DNA from: Candidatus Methanoperedens sp.
GTDB lineage: Archaea; Halobacteriota; Methanosarcinia; Methanosarcinales; Methanoperedenaceae
Reading direction: 5' to 3'
Assembly: GCA_026552855.1 (NCBI GenBank)
Contig: JAPMTX010000157.1
Span: 1 to 36,669 of the forward strand
DNA: 36,669 nt
Shown: positions 9,124-17,900 of the stretch, in pieces
How positions within the stretch are numbered: position 1 is the stretch's first letter
Layout of the letters: every line of letters starts with the position of its first letter
Notes under the pieces: generated by a model
Told to the model about the DNA's origin: nothing
Databases searched by the model: none
What the model saw: only the letters and a program-made list of their open reading frames with translations
Position numbers and translations under genes: made by a program

Positions 9124-10513
9124 CTCCGTATTCAGAAAGACTTCTTTGCTCTTTATCTAAAGATTGAGGAATCCCTAAGACACCAATGCTTTCAAAGTCC
9201 CCGAATTTGAACCTTTTAAACCAGCAGTTCATAGATTGATCTTCAGACTCCCTTTCAAACAAATAGTATTTCCAAAACTTGATCTTGGACAAGTACGTTG
9301 AATTTCTATTATAAAGAGGGTTACGGAAGTACCTATCAAGTCTATCTCTATTTTCCCCCTCTATTGGAATCCTACCGTCTGATGTATAGTGCCTGACAGG
9401 AGATATCTGAACATAAAAATGATCCCAATAAATTTTTGCATTTACTCTAACTGCTGAATGGAAAACATAATTTAGCTCAGAGTTATTTTTATTATCAAAT
9501 ATTGGACGAGCCACGCGTCTTGGCTTTCCGTTCATCGCATCAATATATCTATCCACAATTTTGTTATCATCGTAAAAAGGCTCAAAGAAATAAACATCTT
9601 TGTACTTCCTCATTCCACGAAAACGTAAAATTTTATTTAAATGATAATTTATCAAAGTAACTAATCTTTGATGATTAGAGGACATTAGCGTTCGTGTTTC
9701 AAGAGTCTCTGGTTCGCCTAAAGCTATTCCGTTAAATAAACTTTTATCTGGTGGACAAAAAGTATAGAGGATATTTCCCTCAAGTTTAAAAGGGTGATCA
9801 AATGAACCCCATATTTCTTCGGCGTGCTTATATTTACTTTTGATTATAGTTATATATTCAGGTAGTTCTATTCTCAAAAGGTTGGAGACGAGTTCACACT
9901 TTTCGTTAATCAGATTATTTCTTCGTTCTGATTCTTCCAACAAACTTTTAGCTTTTCTGGGAGGAGATATTGCACTTGTTTTTCTTTTTTCCTCGGATGC
10001 AATCTCCAAACGATAGGCAGGTCCTGTGTATGCATAAGTTTCTTTAAAAAAAGAGAGCATTTCAATCCACGGATAATCCTCAAATTCCAATTGTTTTTTA
10101 TCGGATAAATGAAATTTGTTTTCCTCAATCCATTCTCTTAACATCGTTTCATCAATCTCATTACCTAATATTGCATCCCACCAGCGTGGATTAGATTCTT
10201 CTTGAATAAATATTAGGAGCTTGAATCTATTTTCTCTCGGCATTCTGAGCCATAGAAAAAGATAATCCATTAATTCTCCACAAAAATCTTTTTGCCTTAA
10301 ACTAACTTTTGTGGCTTTAGCTTCAACATAAAATAGTCGTCCTGGGTCAACATCACGATTTACAAACACCATGTCTTGAAGATGACCCTCTATATACGAA
10401 TCAGTAGTCTGACTATAACCTAAAGATTCAAGATACTGCCTTACGGCATTTTTAAAAGCTTCTCCTGTATATGTGAGGGATTCCCTTTCACGGCATATCC
10501 TAATTATTGGCAT
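9107..10513 (-). CDS. PD-(D/E)XK nuclease-APAZ effector of the short Argonaute
   Basis: A 468-residue partner of the Argonaute. The N-terminal 120 residues look like a restriction-endonuclease fold: a helix with E18, D47 in LQDMVFV, then E64-A-K66 in LFYVEAKATK. A lysine/glutamate-rich linker follows (about 170-210). The rest fits an APAZ domain, which binds the Argonaute, e.g. HSAVRVNAKIYWDHFYVQISPV and RFKFGDFESIG. GAGGTGA ahead of the ATG supports the start. By analogy with SPARDA (DREN-APAZ) systems, guide-target recognition would release non-specific DNA degradation. I cannot tell from sequence alone whether the nuclease domain is the DUF4365 (DREN) type or another PD-(D/E)XK subfamily. 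Confidence 0.78.
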   Translation of the reverse strand: MPIIRICRERESLTYTGEAFKNAVRQYLESLGYSQTTDSYIEGHLQDMVFVNRDVDPGRLFYVEAKATKVSLRQKDFCGELMDYLFLWLRMPRENRFKLLIFIQEESNPRWWDAILGNEIDETMLREWIEENKFHLSDKKQLEFEDYPWIEMLSFFKETYAYTGPAYRLEIASEEKRKTSAISPPRKAKSLLEESERRNNLINEKCELVSNLLRIELPEYITIIKSKYKHAEEIWGSFDHPFKLEGNILYTFCPPDKSLFNGIALGEPETLETRTLMSSNHQRLVTLINYHLNKILRFRGMRKYKDVYFFEPFYDDNKIVDRYIDAMNGKPRRVARPIFDNKNNSELNYVFHSAVRVNAKIYWDHFYVQISPVRHYTSDGRIPIEGENRDRLDRYFRNPLYNRNSTYLSKIKFWKYYLFERESEDQSMNCWFKRFKFGDFESIGVLGIPQSLDKEQRSLSEYGDGNDS

Positions 10514-10628
10514 TAAGTCACCTCAAAAGTAAAATTGTTATGGCAATCGATTCAAAATTCTGCAATGCTAAGAAGGTACATGCTAATAAAGAATTGGAAT
10601 ATGTTGATACTTTTTTAGGGTACATTAT

Positions 10629-13262
10629 CTAGCCAGTTGTTATATTGTATTTTTTCTGTCGTATCAGATATGGTTCATCTCCACCTTCTAAATGTTCCAT
10701 AACCTCTTTTCTAACATCGTTTCTATCTATAGCGCCAGTAGCTCTAACTCCGGCTCTATGTGCACCAGCCTCAAGCACTATAAATTTATCAGAATCCGAC
10801 GCCACAGCAACGCTTGAATTATGGGTAGTAAGTATGAACTGCCTGTTCTCCTTATTTCCACGCAATTTCAAAGTTATATCTTCCCATACTGATGCAACAT
10901 CTAAGGCATCTTCAGGTTGGTCTATTATCACGGGCATTTTTCCCTCTAAAAGGGCTATAATTAGTAATGCGGTGCATTTTTGCCCTACCGATAATTCTTT
11001 CAAAGGATAATAGTTGCCATCTTCTTTCTGAAACTTAATAGAGGGCGAATCCTCAGGATAGCATGTATGCTGTATTCTCAATATATCTTCGAAATTCTCT
11101 ATACTCCAAAGTTTTTCAACAATTTTAGTAGATGTTTCTTGAGCAATATTTACTTTAGTAGCAAGCTCGGCAGTTCTTTTCGCCAAAATCAAGTCTACGA
11201 AATCTCTGGGTAATAACGTGTTAACTATCTGCTCAATATTAGGTTCTCTTATTTTCGCTCCTTTTAACAAAGCTTTTAATTCGCTTTTGAATAAACTACG
11301 ATTAGCTCTATGCGATATCTCTAATTTCAATTTTTCATGCGAACGCCCAGTAAGCTCTTCATATTTTTCTTTTCGCTTAGTATAATATTCTTTATGTACT
11401 TTATCTAAGGAATCCAGTAAATCTCGTCTTTCTGAGAACAAACTTTCAAACTCATCAACCTTGGATTGAAACTTTTTCTTTTCTTCCTCAAACTTCTTCT
11501 TTCTCTTATCGAGACTTACTCTGGTTTTTTCTACGTTTTTATCGATTCCCTTCTCCAGAAGTAATCTTTCATGTTCTTCTCTTTTTTCCGCCAAGGCAAC
11601 TTGACAGATTGATATAGATTCAGAGATAGAAGAACTAAGTGATGATATTTCTGAAACAATAGCATTAAGTCTCTCGACCGTGATATCCTTAGCTTTTGTG
11701 GCAATCTCTGCTGCGCCAGATATTTCACTATCTTCAGCTAATTCTGTATCAATTTCTTCAAGAGTGAGTTTAGATAGGTTCTCTTTGGTGCTTTCTAGTT
11801 GAGTTCCAACATTATTGATGTAGGATAGATATTTATTTAAAGCGACATCTTTTTTCTCAAGCCTCTTTAGTTCCACAAAAGTTGGATTTTTTAATAATTC
11901 ATCAATATTTGTAATTTGAGTACTAAGTGTATTTATTTGAACATCCAAATCGGCAACCCGTTCTTTAGCCAGTATGCTCTCAGAGAGCTTTTCGTCATTT
12001 AAGCTCAATTTTGTGGATAAATCATTTATCGTATCATCAAATGCGACAGTTTCTATGAATTTATCTATAAGCTCTAATTGTGCCTCTTCTCTTTCTGCTA
12101 TTTTTATAACTTCTAACTGGCTGTATGCTAAAATAGGAAATAATGCTGCTATATCACCTTGATAATCTTCCCCTGTTGCAACATTTTTGCATTGGGAATT
12201 ACACAGGATTTTTCCGCCTTCAAAGCCTTCATATGACTTTGTGACTTCATACAAAGCTCCATTCTCAAGTTGAAATGCAGCCATTATTTTGTGATTTTGT
12301 CCTAACTGTTTTTCAAGTTTGCTTGAATGATCTTCTAAAATCTTAGCATCACATGATGCTTGATCTAAAGCAAAGCGTAAAAATTCAACAGCCAAAGATT
12401 TACCAGTTCCTTTTCCACCTATTATACAATTTAAACCGGGCATAAATTCAAGATGTTGATCCTTCAAGAATCCATCGCTGATGCTTAAACTCACAATTTG
12501 AGGATAGTTATATTTTGGTACTTCATTAGCTAACATTATTCTTACACCAGAGTCTGCGAAACATTGTCTTAATCCTTCGAGATCAATTACATCCATTTTG
12601 AAATAAGAAAATTTACTTCCAATCCCTTCTATAGAATGTTTCTTAGCGTCCTCTGGGTCTGGGTTATCAGAAGCAAGGTAAAATGCCGGAATTCTCTTAA
12701 AACTCCTCTCTTTTTTTAGATCCGATGGCAGGCATTTTCCTTCGCATTCGACAGCAGCATATGCGGCTTCGTTAAATAGCTTTAGTCTCGAAATACCATC
12801 AAGTTCTTTAAAAACACCTTTAGGACTATCTATATGAGCCAATATGGCTAACCCATTGCGTTCTACAATTTTTACTATCACTTGCTCTGCATTAAGTTTT
12901 GAAATTGCATCAGTTGCTCCATATTTATCGGAAGTAATATCGATAGCTCCTAAAAAATTTTCTATATCGCTCCTTGATTTATTAATATCGAATAATGCCA
13001 CAACATGTAACCCTTCTGATGTTGTTATTTCGACTCCGGGGAAAATAATCAAAGGTGTATTTTTCGCTTTCTCTTTAACAATGTCAATCCATTCTGCTGA
13101 ATTATGGTCTGTTATTGCAATTGCATCCAATCTCATTTCAATAGATTTCTGAATAATGGCATCAGCCTCAACATTTTTATCCTTAAAACACTTTGAAGCT
13201 GGAGTATGTATATGAAGGTCGATTTTCCGAAATTTTAAGCCTTTAATCCCCATAAAACTCAT
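10629..13262 (-). CDS. PHP-domain SMC-like ATPase (TrlF-like), putative defence protein
   Basis: An 877-residue two-part protein. The N-terminal PHP phosphoesterase domain shows the metal-binding set DLHIHTP (H17, H19), ITDHNS (D52, H53), E78, H143 and D199. From about residue 255 an ABC/SMC-type ATPase follows: Walker A GGKGTGKS at 282-289, a long coiled coil (about 400-690), the signature LSVGQK near 757, Walker B VIIDQPEDALD near 778-788 and a final TTHN switch. This architecture resembles TrlF-family ATPases found in defence contexts; the substrate is unknown. GGAGG lies just before the first ATG and 11 bases before an ATG at 13253, so that start is equally possible. It begins 32 bp after nrdD stops, in the same direction. 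Confidence 0.8.
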   Translation of the reverse strand: MSFMGIKGLKFRKIDLHIHTPASKCFKDKNVEADAIIQKSIEMRLDAIAITDHNSAEWIDIVKEKAKNTPLIIFPGVEITTSEGLHVVALFDINKSRSDIENFLGAIDITSDKYGATDAISKLNAEQVIVKIVERNGLAILAHIDSPKGVFKELDGISRLKLFNEAAYAAVECEGKCLPSDLKKERSFKRIPAFYLASDNPDPEDAKKHSIEGIGSKFSYFKMDVIDLEGLRQCFADSGVRIMLANEVPKYNYPQIVSLSISDGFLKDQHLEFMPGLNCIIGGKGTGKSLAVEFLRFALDQASCDAKILEDHSSKLEKQLGQNHKIMAAFQLENGALYEVTKSYEGFEGGKILCNSQCKNVATGEDYQGDIAALFPILAYSQLEVIKIAEREEAQLELIDKFIETVAFDDTINDLSTKLSLNDEKLSESILAKERVADLDVQINTLSTQITNIDELLKNPTFVELKRLEKKDVALNKYLSYINNVGTQLESTKENLSKLTLEEIDTELAEDSEISGAAEIATKAKDITVERLNAIVSEISSLSSSISESISICQVALAEKREEHERLLLEKGIDKNVEKTRVSLDKRKKKFEEEKKKFQSKVDEFESLFSERRDLLDSLDKVHKEYYTKRKEKYEELTGRSHEKLKLEISHRANRSLFKSELKALLKGAKIREPNIEQIVNTLLPRDFVDLILAKRTAELATKVNIAQETSTKIVEKLWSIENFEDILRIQHTCYPEDSPSIKFQKEDGNYYPLKELSVGQKCTALLIIALLEGKMPVIIDQPEDALDVASVWEDITLKLRGNKENRQFILTTHNSSVAVASDSDKFIVLEAGAHRAGVRATGAIDRNDVRKEVMEHLEGGDEPYLIRQKKYNITTG

Positions 13263-13294
13263 ATCCTCCTGTTTACTTTATCTCTTACACACTC

Positions 13295-15691
13295 TCACCC
13301 TCCCCCCACCCCGTACCTCTTTCTGTCCCTCAGCTCCTGCTTCTTCCCCTCATTCCACCCCGAAACAGCCTGTATATACCCGGTAACACGGCTAAGATGC
13401 TCCACATTCTCGCTCTCGCAATTTGGACACTCCTTCAGCAGCCCCGAAGCCACATGGAAATCGTCCATGCACACCGTCATATCCTTCGTGAAAGCGAAAT
13501 ATCCGACCTGCGTGCTCTTCGCTATGTTCATGGCGAACTCCTTGAGCCCGTGCGGGTCAGGCGCAGCCTCGCCCAGCCAGATGTGCAGGATGTTGCCCCC
13601 GTCCACTATCGGGAAGAAGGTCTCCTCAAGCTTGATGCGCTGCGGAAGCGATACCTCGGCGCTCGGGGGTACGTGCGTGCCGTTGGTGTAATATACAGGC
13701 AGGTCGCGCGTCTCATGTATGCGCGAAAGCGCAGCAGGCACGTTGCCCTTGATGATGGGCTCTGCGCATTTCCTGAACTCTGCATGCAGCAGGTCTGAGA
13801 CCGCGAAGCGCTGCGCCGTGGTCTCAGCAGGCGTGCGCGCAAGCGCAATCTCCATCCCGTATTTCTCGCTCAGTTCCTTTGCGTAGAACTTCATCTCGAA
13901 CATGGCGCGTATCGCAAGCCGCCGCGCTTCTTCGCTCTCGTGTATCTGCTTTCCTGAGTGGAACTGCACCATCTCGTTTATGCCCACGACGCCTATGGTG
14001 TACACAAGCCCTCTCATATCGACTGCGATCTCGCCCCTCTTCAGAGTCACCGGGTCCTTGGGTCTTTGTGTCGCAAAAGGCATTCTCTCGTTCTTCACTA
14101 TTATGTCCATCCACTTGCGCTTCACCTTGAAGAGGTCGATGCACATGTCCATCATGCGCCTCAGTTCCTTGAAGAGCAGATCGTCGCTCTTCTGCGCCTT
14201 ATATGCTGCGCGCGGGCAGTTGAGCGACACGACCTGCCATGCACCCATCGAGAAATGCTTCCCGTCCCTGAAGTACAGCTTGTCCTCGAACTCGCTGTCC
14301 TTATCGTGCGAGGAGGAGAAGTTGTACGCGCAGCACTGGTAGCAGCTGATGCCTTTCCCCGCGCCCCTGTATTCTGGCAGTTGATTGTCGAAATAAGGCG
14401 CGCCGTACTTTGCCGCAAGCTCAAACGCCTTGGTATATAATTCATCGTAGCTCAGCACGTCGGGATGTGTGCGGTTGAACTCCTCGTTCTCTTCCATGAA
14501 GTCAGGCTCAATGCTTATCTCTGGCTTGGGGAAGTTGAACGGCTTGCCCCAGTAATCGCCTATCAGCATCACGTTCATCAGCGCCTCAAAAGCAAGGCGC
14601 ACCTCTCGCTCGAACTCGCCGTACGTGCGCCTCTTCTCCTGCACGCCGTCCCATATCCTGCCCTTGTACACAACCGGCTTATCCAGCCAGAGTTTTGGTA
14701 CGCCAGGGGACAACTGAACGGAGGAGAAAACAAGCTGTCCCCCTCTGGCTACCATCATCTGTGTCATCTCATAAACGAACATCTGCATGAGCTGCTCTAT
14801 CTCTTCATAGCTCATGCCCTCAAAATAGGGCGCAATAAAAGCCAGGAAATTATAGAACCCCTGCCCGCCTGCGAAATTGGTCTGCGCGCTCCCCAGCGCC
14901 TTCACTGCGTGGAGTATCGCCACCTCTGCTTTCTTGGCAGGACCTGCAACGCTCGCCTTTGTGCCGCTGCCGTCAGGCATGAGACCGTAATAAAAGAAAT
15001 ACCGCAGGTCCCAATCCTGGCAAAAAGCTCGGGTGCCGAGGTACTCAAGATCGTGGATGTGGATATCGCCGTTTAAGTGCGCGTCCGCAAGCTTCGGCGG
15101 CAGCATGAGGAGGTACTGCTCCTTGCTCATCTTGTCCGCCTTCTTCTTGTGCGAGGTCTCGGCGTTCTCCTGCAGGTTGGCGTTGTCCTTTGCCTCAAAG
15201 CCTGTGCCCATATCTATCCTGTAGGCATCGTAAACAGGCGTGCCCACCCTTGTGGAGATGTTCCTCCACTCGGTATGCCCGCGCTCAAGAAGTATTATAT
15301 TGACCAGTTCCCTGACCAGCGGACCTGAGAGGAACTTTACTCCCATGTCCTTTATCCGCCTCTCTGTCTCCTTGGCTATCTCGCGTGCTTCCTCCTCGGT
15401 GATTGCCGGCTTCCCATGGAACTGCTCGCTGAGCTTCGTTTCCTTACGGAGCTGGTGAATGATTGCATTCCTGTCCCAGTCCATCAGGTGACCGTCTGTC
15501 GTCCTTACTTTGGGAATAACAGATACTGAATACCCGCCCAGCGTCTTCTGTATGGTCTGGACCTCTTTTGCCGCCTGAGCGCTCTTCTGTTCCCTGTCAG
15601 TAGCCTGTTGGGTCTTAAGAAAAGCACTTATCATCTCTTTCTTGTGCTCTTCCAGAAGATTCGATACCTGAACCTCAATGTACTTACCCAT
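13295..15691 (-). CDS. nrdD: Anaerobic (class III) ribonucleoside-triphosphate reductase
   Basis: A 798-residue enzyme that makes deoxynucleotides under anaerobic conditions with a glycyl radical. An ATP-cone-like segment lies at about 50-140. The barrel includes DIHIHDLEYLGTRAFCQDWD, SAQTNFAGGQG and the cysteine cluster GISCYQCCAY (about 447-453). The radical site is R-V-T-G771-Y near the C terminus, followed by GWNEGKKQELRDR. One CxxC pair (C755, C758) precedes the glycine; the second pair seen in four-cysteine zinc sites is not visible. GAGGAGG ten bases upstream supports the start. The adjacent redoxin gene is 42 bp upstream, forming a nrdH-nrdD unit. The activase NrdG is not in the window. 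Confidence 0.95.
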   Translation of the reverse strand: MGKYIEVQVSNLLEEHKKEMISAFLKTQQATDREQKSAQAAKEVQTIQKTLGGYSVSVIPKVRTTDGHLMDWDRNAIIHQLRKETKLSEQFHGKPAITEEEAREIAKETERRIKDMGVKFLSGPLVRELVNIILLERGHTEWRNISTRVGTPVYDAYRIDMGTGFEAKDNANLQENAETSHKKKADKMSKEQYLLMLPPKLADAHLNGDIHIHDLEYLGTRAFCQDWDLRYFFYYGLMPDGSGTKASVAGPAKKAEVAILHAVKALGSAQTNFAGGQGFYNFLAFIAPYFEGMSYEEIEQLMQMFVYEMTQMMVARGGQLVFSSVQLSPGVPKLWLDKPVVYKGRIWDGVQEKRRTYGEFEREVRLAFEALMNVMLIGDYWGKPFNFPKPEISIEPDFMEENEEFNRTHPDVLSYDELYTKAFELAAKYGAPYFDNQLPEYRGAGKGISCYQCCAYNFSSSHDKDSEFEDKLYFRDGKHFSMGAWQVVSLNCPRAAYKAQKSDDLLFKELRRMMDMCIDLFKVKRKWMDIIVKNERMPFATQRPKDPVTLKRGEIAVDMRGLVYTIGVVGINEMVQFHSGKQIHESEEARRLAIRAMFEMKFYAKELSEKYGMEIALARTPAETTAQRFAVSDLLHAEFRKCAEPIIKGNVPAALSRIHETRDLPVYYTNGTHVPPSAEVSLPQRIKLEETFFPIVDGGNILHIWLGEAAPDPHGLKEFAMNIAKSTQVGYFAFTKDMTVCMDDFHVASGLLKECPNCESENVEHLSRVTGYIQAVSGWNEGKKQELRDRKRYGVGGG

Positions 15692-15733
15692 ATGATTATT
15701 CCTCCTCTTTCTTTTGTGTTGTCCGGGTAATCG

Positions 15734-15991
15734 TTAAGCGTTAAGGAGGCTTTCCAGCTTGGTCTGGTCTATCCCGCTCTGGCTGAAAAGCTCCCTGTAC
15801 GTATAAAAAGCGTTATCTACCTGCAGCACAGGCGCTGCCATGGTGAACACGCCGTTCATGTGAAGTTCGGTCAGCGCTGCCGGAGTAGCCATATCTACTT
15901 CCCTGTAGTTTATGTTCCTCTTGTCAAGTAACTGCTTGAGTACCCTGCAATTCGGGCAATTACTAGTAGAGTAGACCTGTATTTTTTTCAT
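15734..15991 (-). CDS. Glutaredoxin/NrdH-like redoxin
   Basis: A small thioredoxin-fold protein (85 residues) starting MKKIQVYSTSNCPNC, with the active-site C-P-N-C at residues 12-15. An in-frame upstream ATG exists at 16027, but AAGGAG eight bases ahead of the ATG at 15991 favours the shorter form. A cis-Pro region (AAPVLQVDN) is present. It sits directly upstream of nrdD. In Methanosarcina, a NrdH-like redoxin reduced by ferredoxin-disulfide reductase supplies electrons to the class III reductase, so the same role is likely here. Confidence 0.87.
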   Translation of the reverse strand: MKKIQVYSTSNCPNCRVLKQLLDKRNINYREVDMATPAALTELHMNGVFTMAAPVLQVDNAFYTYRELFSQSGIDQTKLESLLNA

Positions 15992-16028
15992 TGCCGTGTC
16001 TCCTTGTAAATTATAAGTACATTCCAAA

Positions 16029-16053
16029 AGTTTATAATGGTTTTTTAAACCAT
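16029..16053 (-). promoter_or_regulatory. Promoter of nrdH-nrdD with palindromic operator
   Basis: On the minus strand a TATA-like TTATAAAC (16029-16036) would start transcription near 16007, just ahead of the ribosome-binding site. A perfect 7-bp inverted repeat, ATGGTTT and AAACCAT separated by three T (16037-16053), covers the BRE position. A repressor bound there could block TFB. Confidence 0.5.
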
Positions 16054-16120
16054 ATCTGAATACAATTATTTATCGTTTGTTATCTGGTATTTTATCAGAC
16101 GTGGTATATTATTAACATAC

Positions 16121-16154
16121 CTGTTACCATAATATATATCAATATTGGTAACAG
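16121..16154. promoter_or_regulatory. Inverted repeat around TATA box of argS
   Basis: A perfect 9-bp inverted repeat, CTGTTACCA (16121-16129) and TGGTAACAG (16146-16154), encloses the AT run ATATATAT. The run can serve as the argS TATA box, with transcription starting near 16160 and the ATG at 16204. A regulator binding both arms would occlude the promoter. It could also act on the divergent nrd genes. Confidence 0.5.
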
Positions 16155-16203
16155 AATAACAAGAAAAAAATTATGTACTTGGCTTGTATGTTAGCTACAG
16201 TTT

Positions 16204-17898
16204 ATGTTTCTCAAGTTCAAAGATGAGGTTTCATCAATATTATCCAATGCTTTGGCAAAAGCAGGTTTAGAGGCAGACGACCTTGCGCTGGCAGAATCGC
16301 CACATGCGGATATATCATCATCCGTGGCGTTCAAACTGGCTCCGAAATACAAACGGAGCCCCAAGGAAATATGCGAGGCGATATACAGGAATGTCAGGAT
16401 ACCGCCAGACACCTATGTCGACAGGGTAGAAATGGCTGGACCCTATCTCAATTTTTTCGTAAGCCGTGCGTACCTTAACGAGACCATCCTGAATATCCTG
16501 CTTGAGAGGGAGGATTTCGGGAGCCTTGGCAAAAAGGGAAAAGTGATCCTTGAGCACACCTCAGCAAACCCGGACGGTCCACTGCATATCGGGCACATAA
16601 GGAACTCGGTTATCGGCGACACCCTCTCCAGGGTACTCGCGCGGGCTGGCTACGATGTCGAGACCCAGTACTACATAAACGACATGGGCAGGCAGATCGC
16701 AGTAGTCGTCTGGGGGCTTATGAACTTCAGGTTCGATAAGACAAAGAAGACAGACCACGCCATAGCCGAGGTCTACATCAATGCCAACAAAACCTTGGTA
16801 GACGAAAAAGAGCACTCTCCAGAAGTTGACGCGATCATGAAGAAATACGAGATGGGCGACCCTGAGACTGTCAAAAATTTCAAGGATGCCATCGATATTG
16901 CGATGCAGGGAATAAAAGAGACCCTGACATGCATGAACATCCATCACGATACCTTCATTTGGGAATCCCAGTTCGTGCGCTCAGGCGACGTGGACAGGAT
17001 AATAGCGCGCATCAAAAAGCTTGACCGCACAAAGGTAAAGGACGGCGCGCTCATGGTCGATCTGAAAGATATGGGGATCGAGAAGCCGCTTGTGATACAG
17101 CGCTCTGACGGCACATCCCTCTATACTACCCGCGATCTTGCGTACCATGAATGGAAAGTCAGGAGAAGCGACCGGATGATCGACGTCCTCGGAGCCGACC
17201 ACAAGCTGATCTCGTCTCAATTAAAAGCAGTCCTGCGTATCCTCGGTATTCCAGAGCCCGAAATAGTAATATTTGAGTTCGTCTCTCTGCCCGAAGGCTC
17301 GATGAGCACGCGGCGCGGCGTCTTTATATCAGCGGACGAGCTGCTGGACCAGGTAGAGAAAGCTGCATACGAGGAAGTGAACAGGCGGCGCCCTGAGACC
17401 GACGAGGAGTTCAAGAAGAAGGTGGCTGCGTTCGTAAGCATCGGCGCTGTGAGGTACGACATCGTCCGCGTCTCGCCTGAAAAAGCCACTACGTTTGACT
17501 GGAAAGAAGCGCTGGACTTTGAGAAGCAGGGCGCGCCTTTCATCCAGTACGCCCACGCCCGCGCATGCAGTATCCTCAAGAACGCACAGGACGAGGGCAT
17601 TGTGTATGAGAAGTACGACCCTAATATTCTGGTTGAAGAGCAGGAGATTATGCTGATAAAAAAGCTTGCTCAATTTGGAAATGCGATAGATAATACCGCA
17701 CGCGAGTTAAAGCCTAATATTATCGCCATTTATGCCAGGGAAGTTGCTGATGCTTTTAACCAGTTCTACAGGTATGTGCCCGTACTTGCCGCCGAGCCTG
17801 AATTCAGAGCCTCGCGCCTGGAGCTTGTAGAGTGTTCCAGGATCGTACTGGCGAATGCGCTTGATACGCTCGGTATAATTGCGCCTGAATCTATGTAA
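16204..17898 (+). CDS. argS: Arginyl-tRNA synthetase
   Basis: A 564-residue class I synthetase that charges tRNA-Arg. The N-terminal Add-1 domain (1-100) includes ADISSSVAFKLA. The HIGH motif is H128-I-G-H131 in ANPDGPLHIGHIRNS. The KMSKS equivalent is GSMSTRRG at 365-372, the usual degenerate form in ArgRS. The anticodon-binding DALR domain follows, with QYAHARACSIL near 445-456. The length is normal. No clear Shine-Dalgarno precedes the ATG. The next gene starts two bases after the stop, so they form an operon. Confidence 0.97.
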   Translation: MFLKFKDEVSSILSNALAKAGLEADDLALAESPHADISSSVAFKLAPKYKRSPKEICEAIYRNVRIPPDTYVDRVEMAGPYLNFFVSRAYLNETILNILLEREDFGSLGKKGKVILEHTSANPDGPLHIGHIRNSVIGDTLSRVLARAGYDVETQYYINDMGRQIAVVVWGLMNFRFDKTKKTDHAIAEVYINANKTLVDEKEHSPEVDAIMKKYEMGDPETVKNFKDAIDIAMQGIKETLTCMNIHHDTFIWESQFVRSGDVDRIIARIKKLDRTKVKDGALMVDLKDMGIEKPLVIQRSDGTSLYTTRDLAYHEWKVRRSDRMIDVLGADHKLISSQLKAVLRILGIPEPEIVIFEFVSLPEGSMSTRRGVFISADELLDQVEKAAYEEVNRRRPETDEEFKKKVAAFVSIGAVRYDIVRVSPEKATTFDWKEALDFEKQGAPFIQYAHARACSILKNAQDEGIVYEKYDPNILVEEQEIMLIKKLAQFGNAIDNTARELKPNIIAIYAREVADAFNQFYRYVPVLAAEPEFRASRLELVECSRIVLANALDTLGIIAPESM

Positions 17899-17900
17899 TT

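Noticed and set aside
13397-15328. Several long plus-strand frames opposite nrdD
   Set aside because: They arise from GC-rich third codon positions of nrdD and have no recognisable motifs; nrdD is unmistakable on the minus strand.
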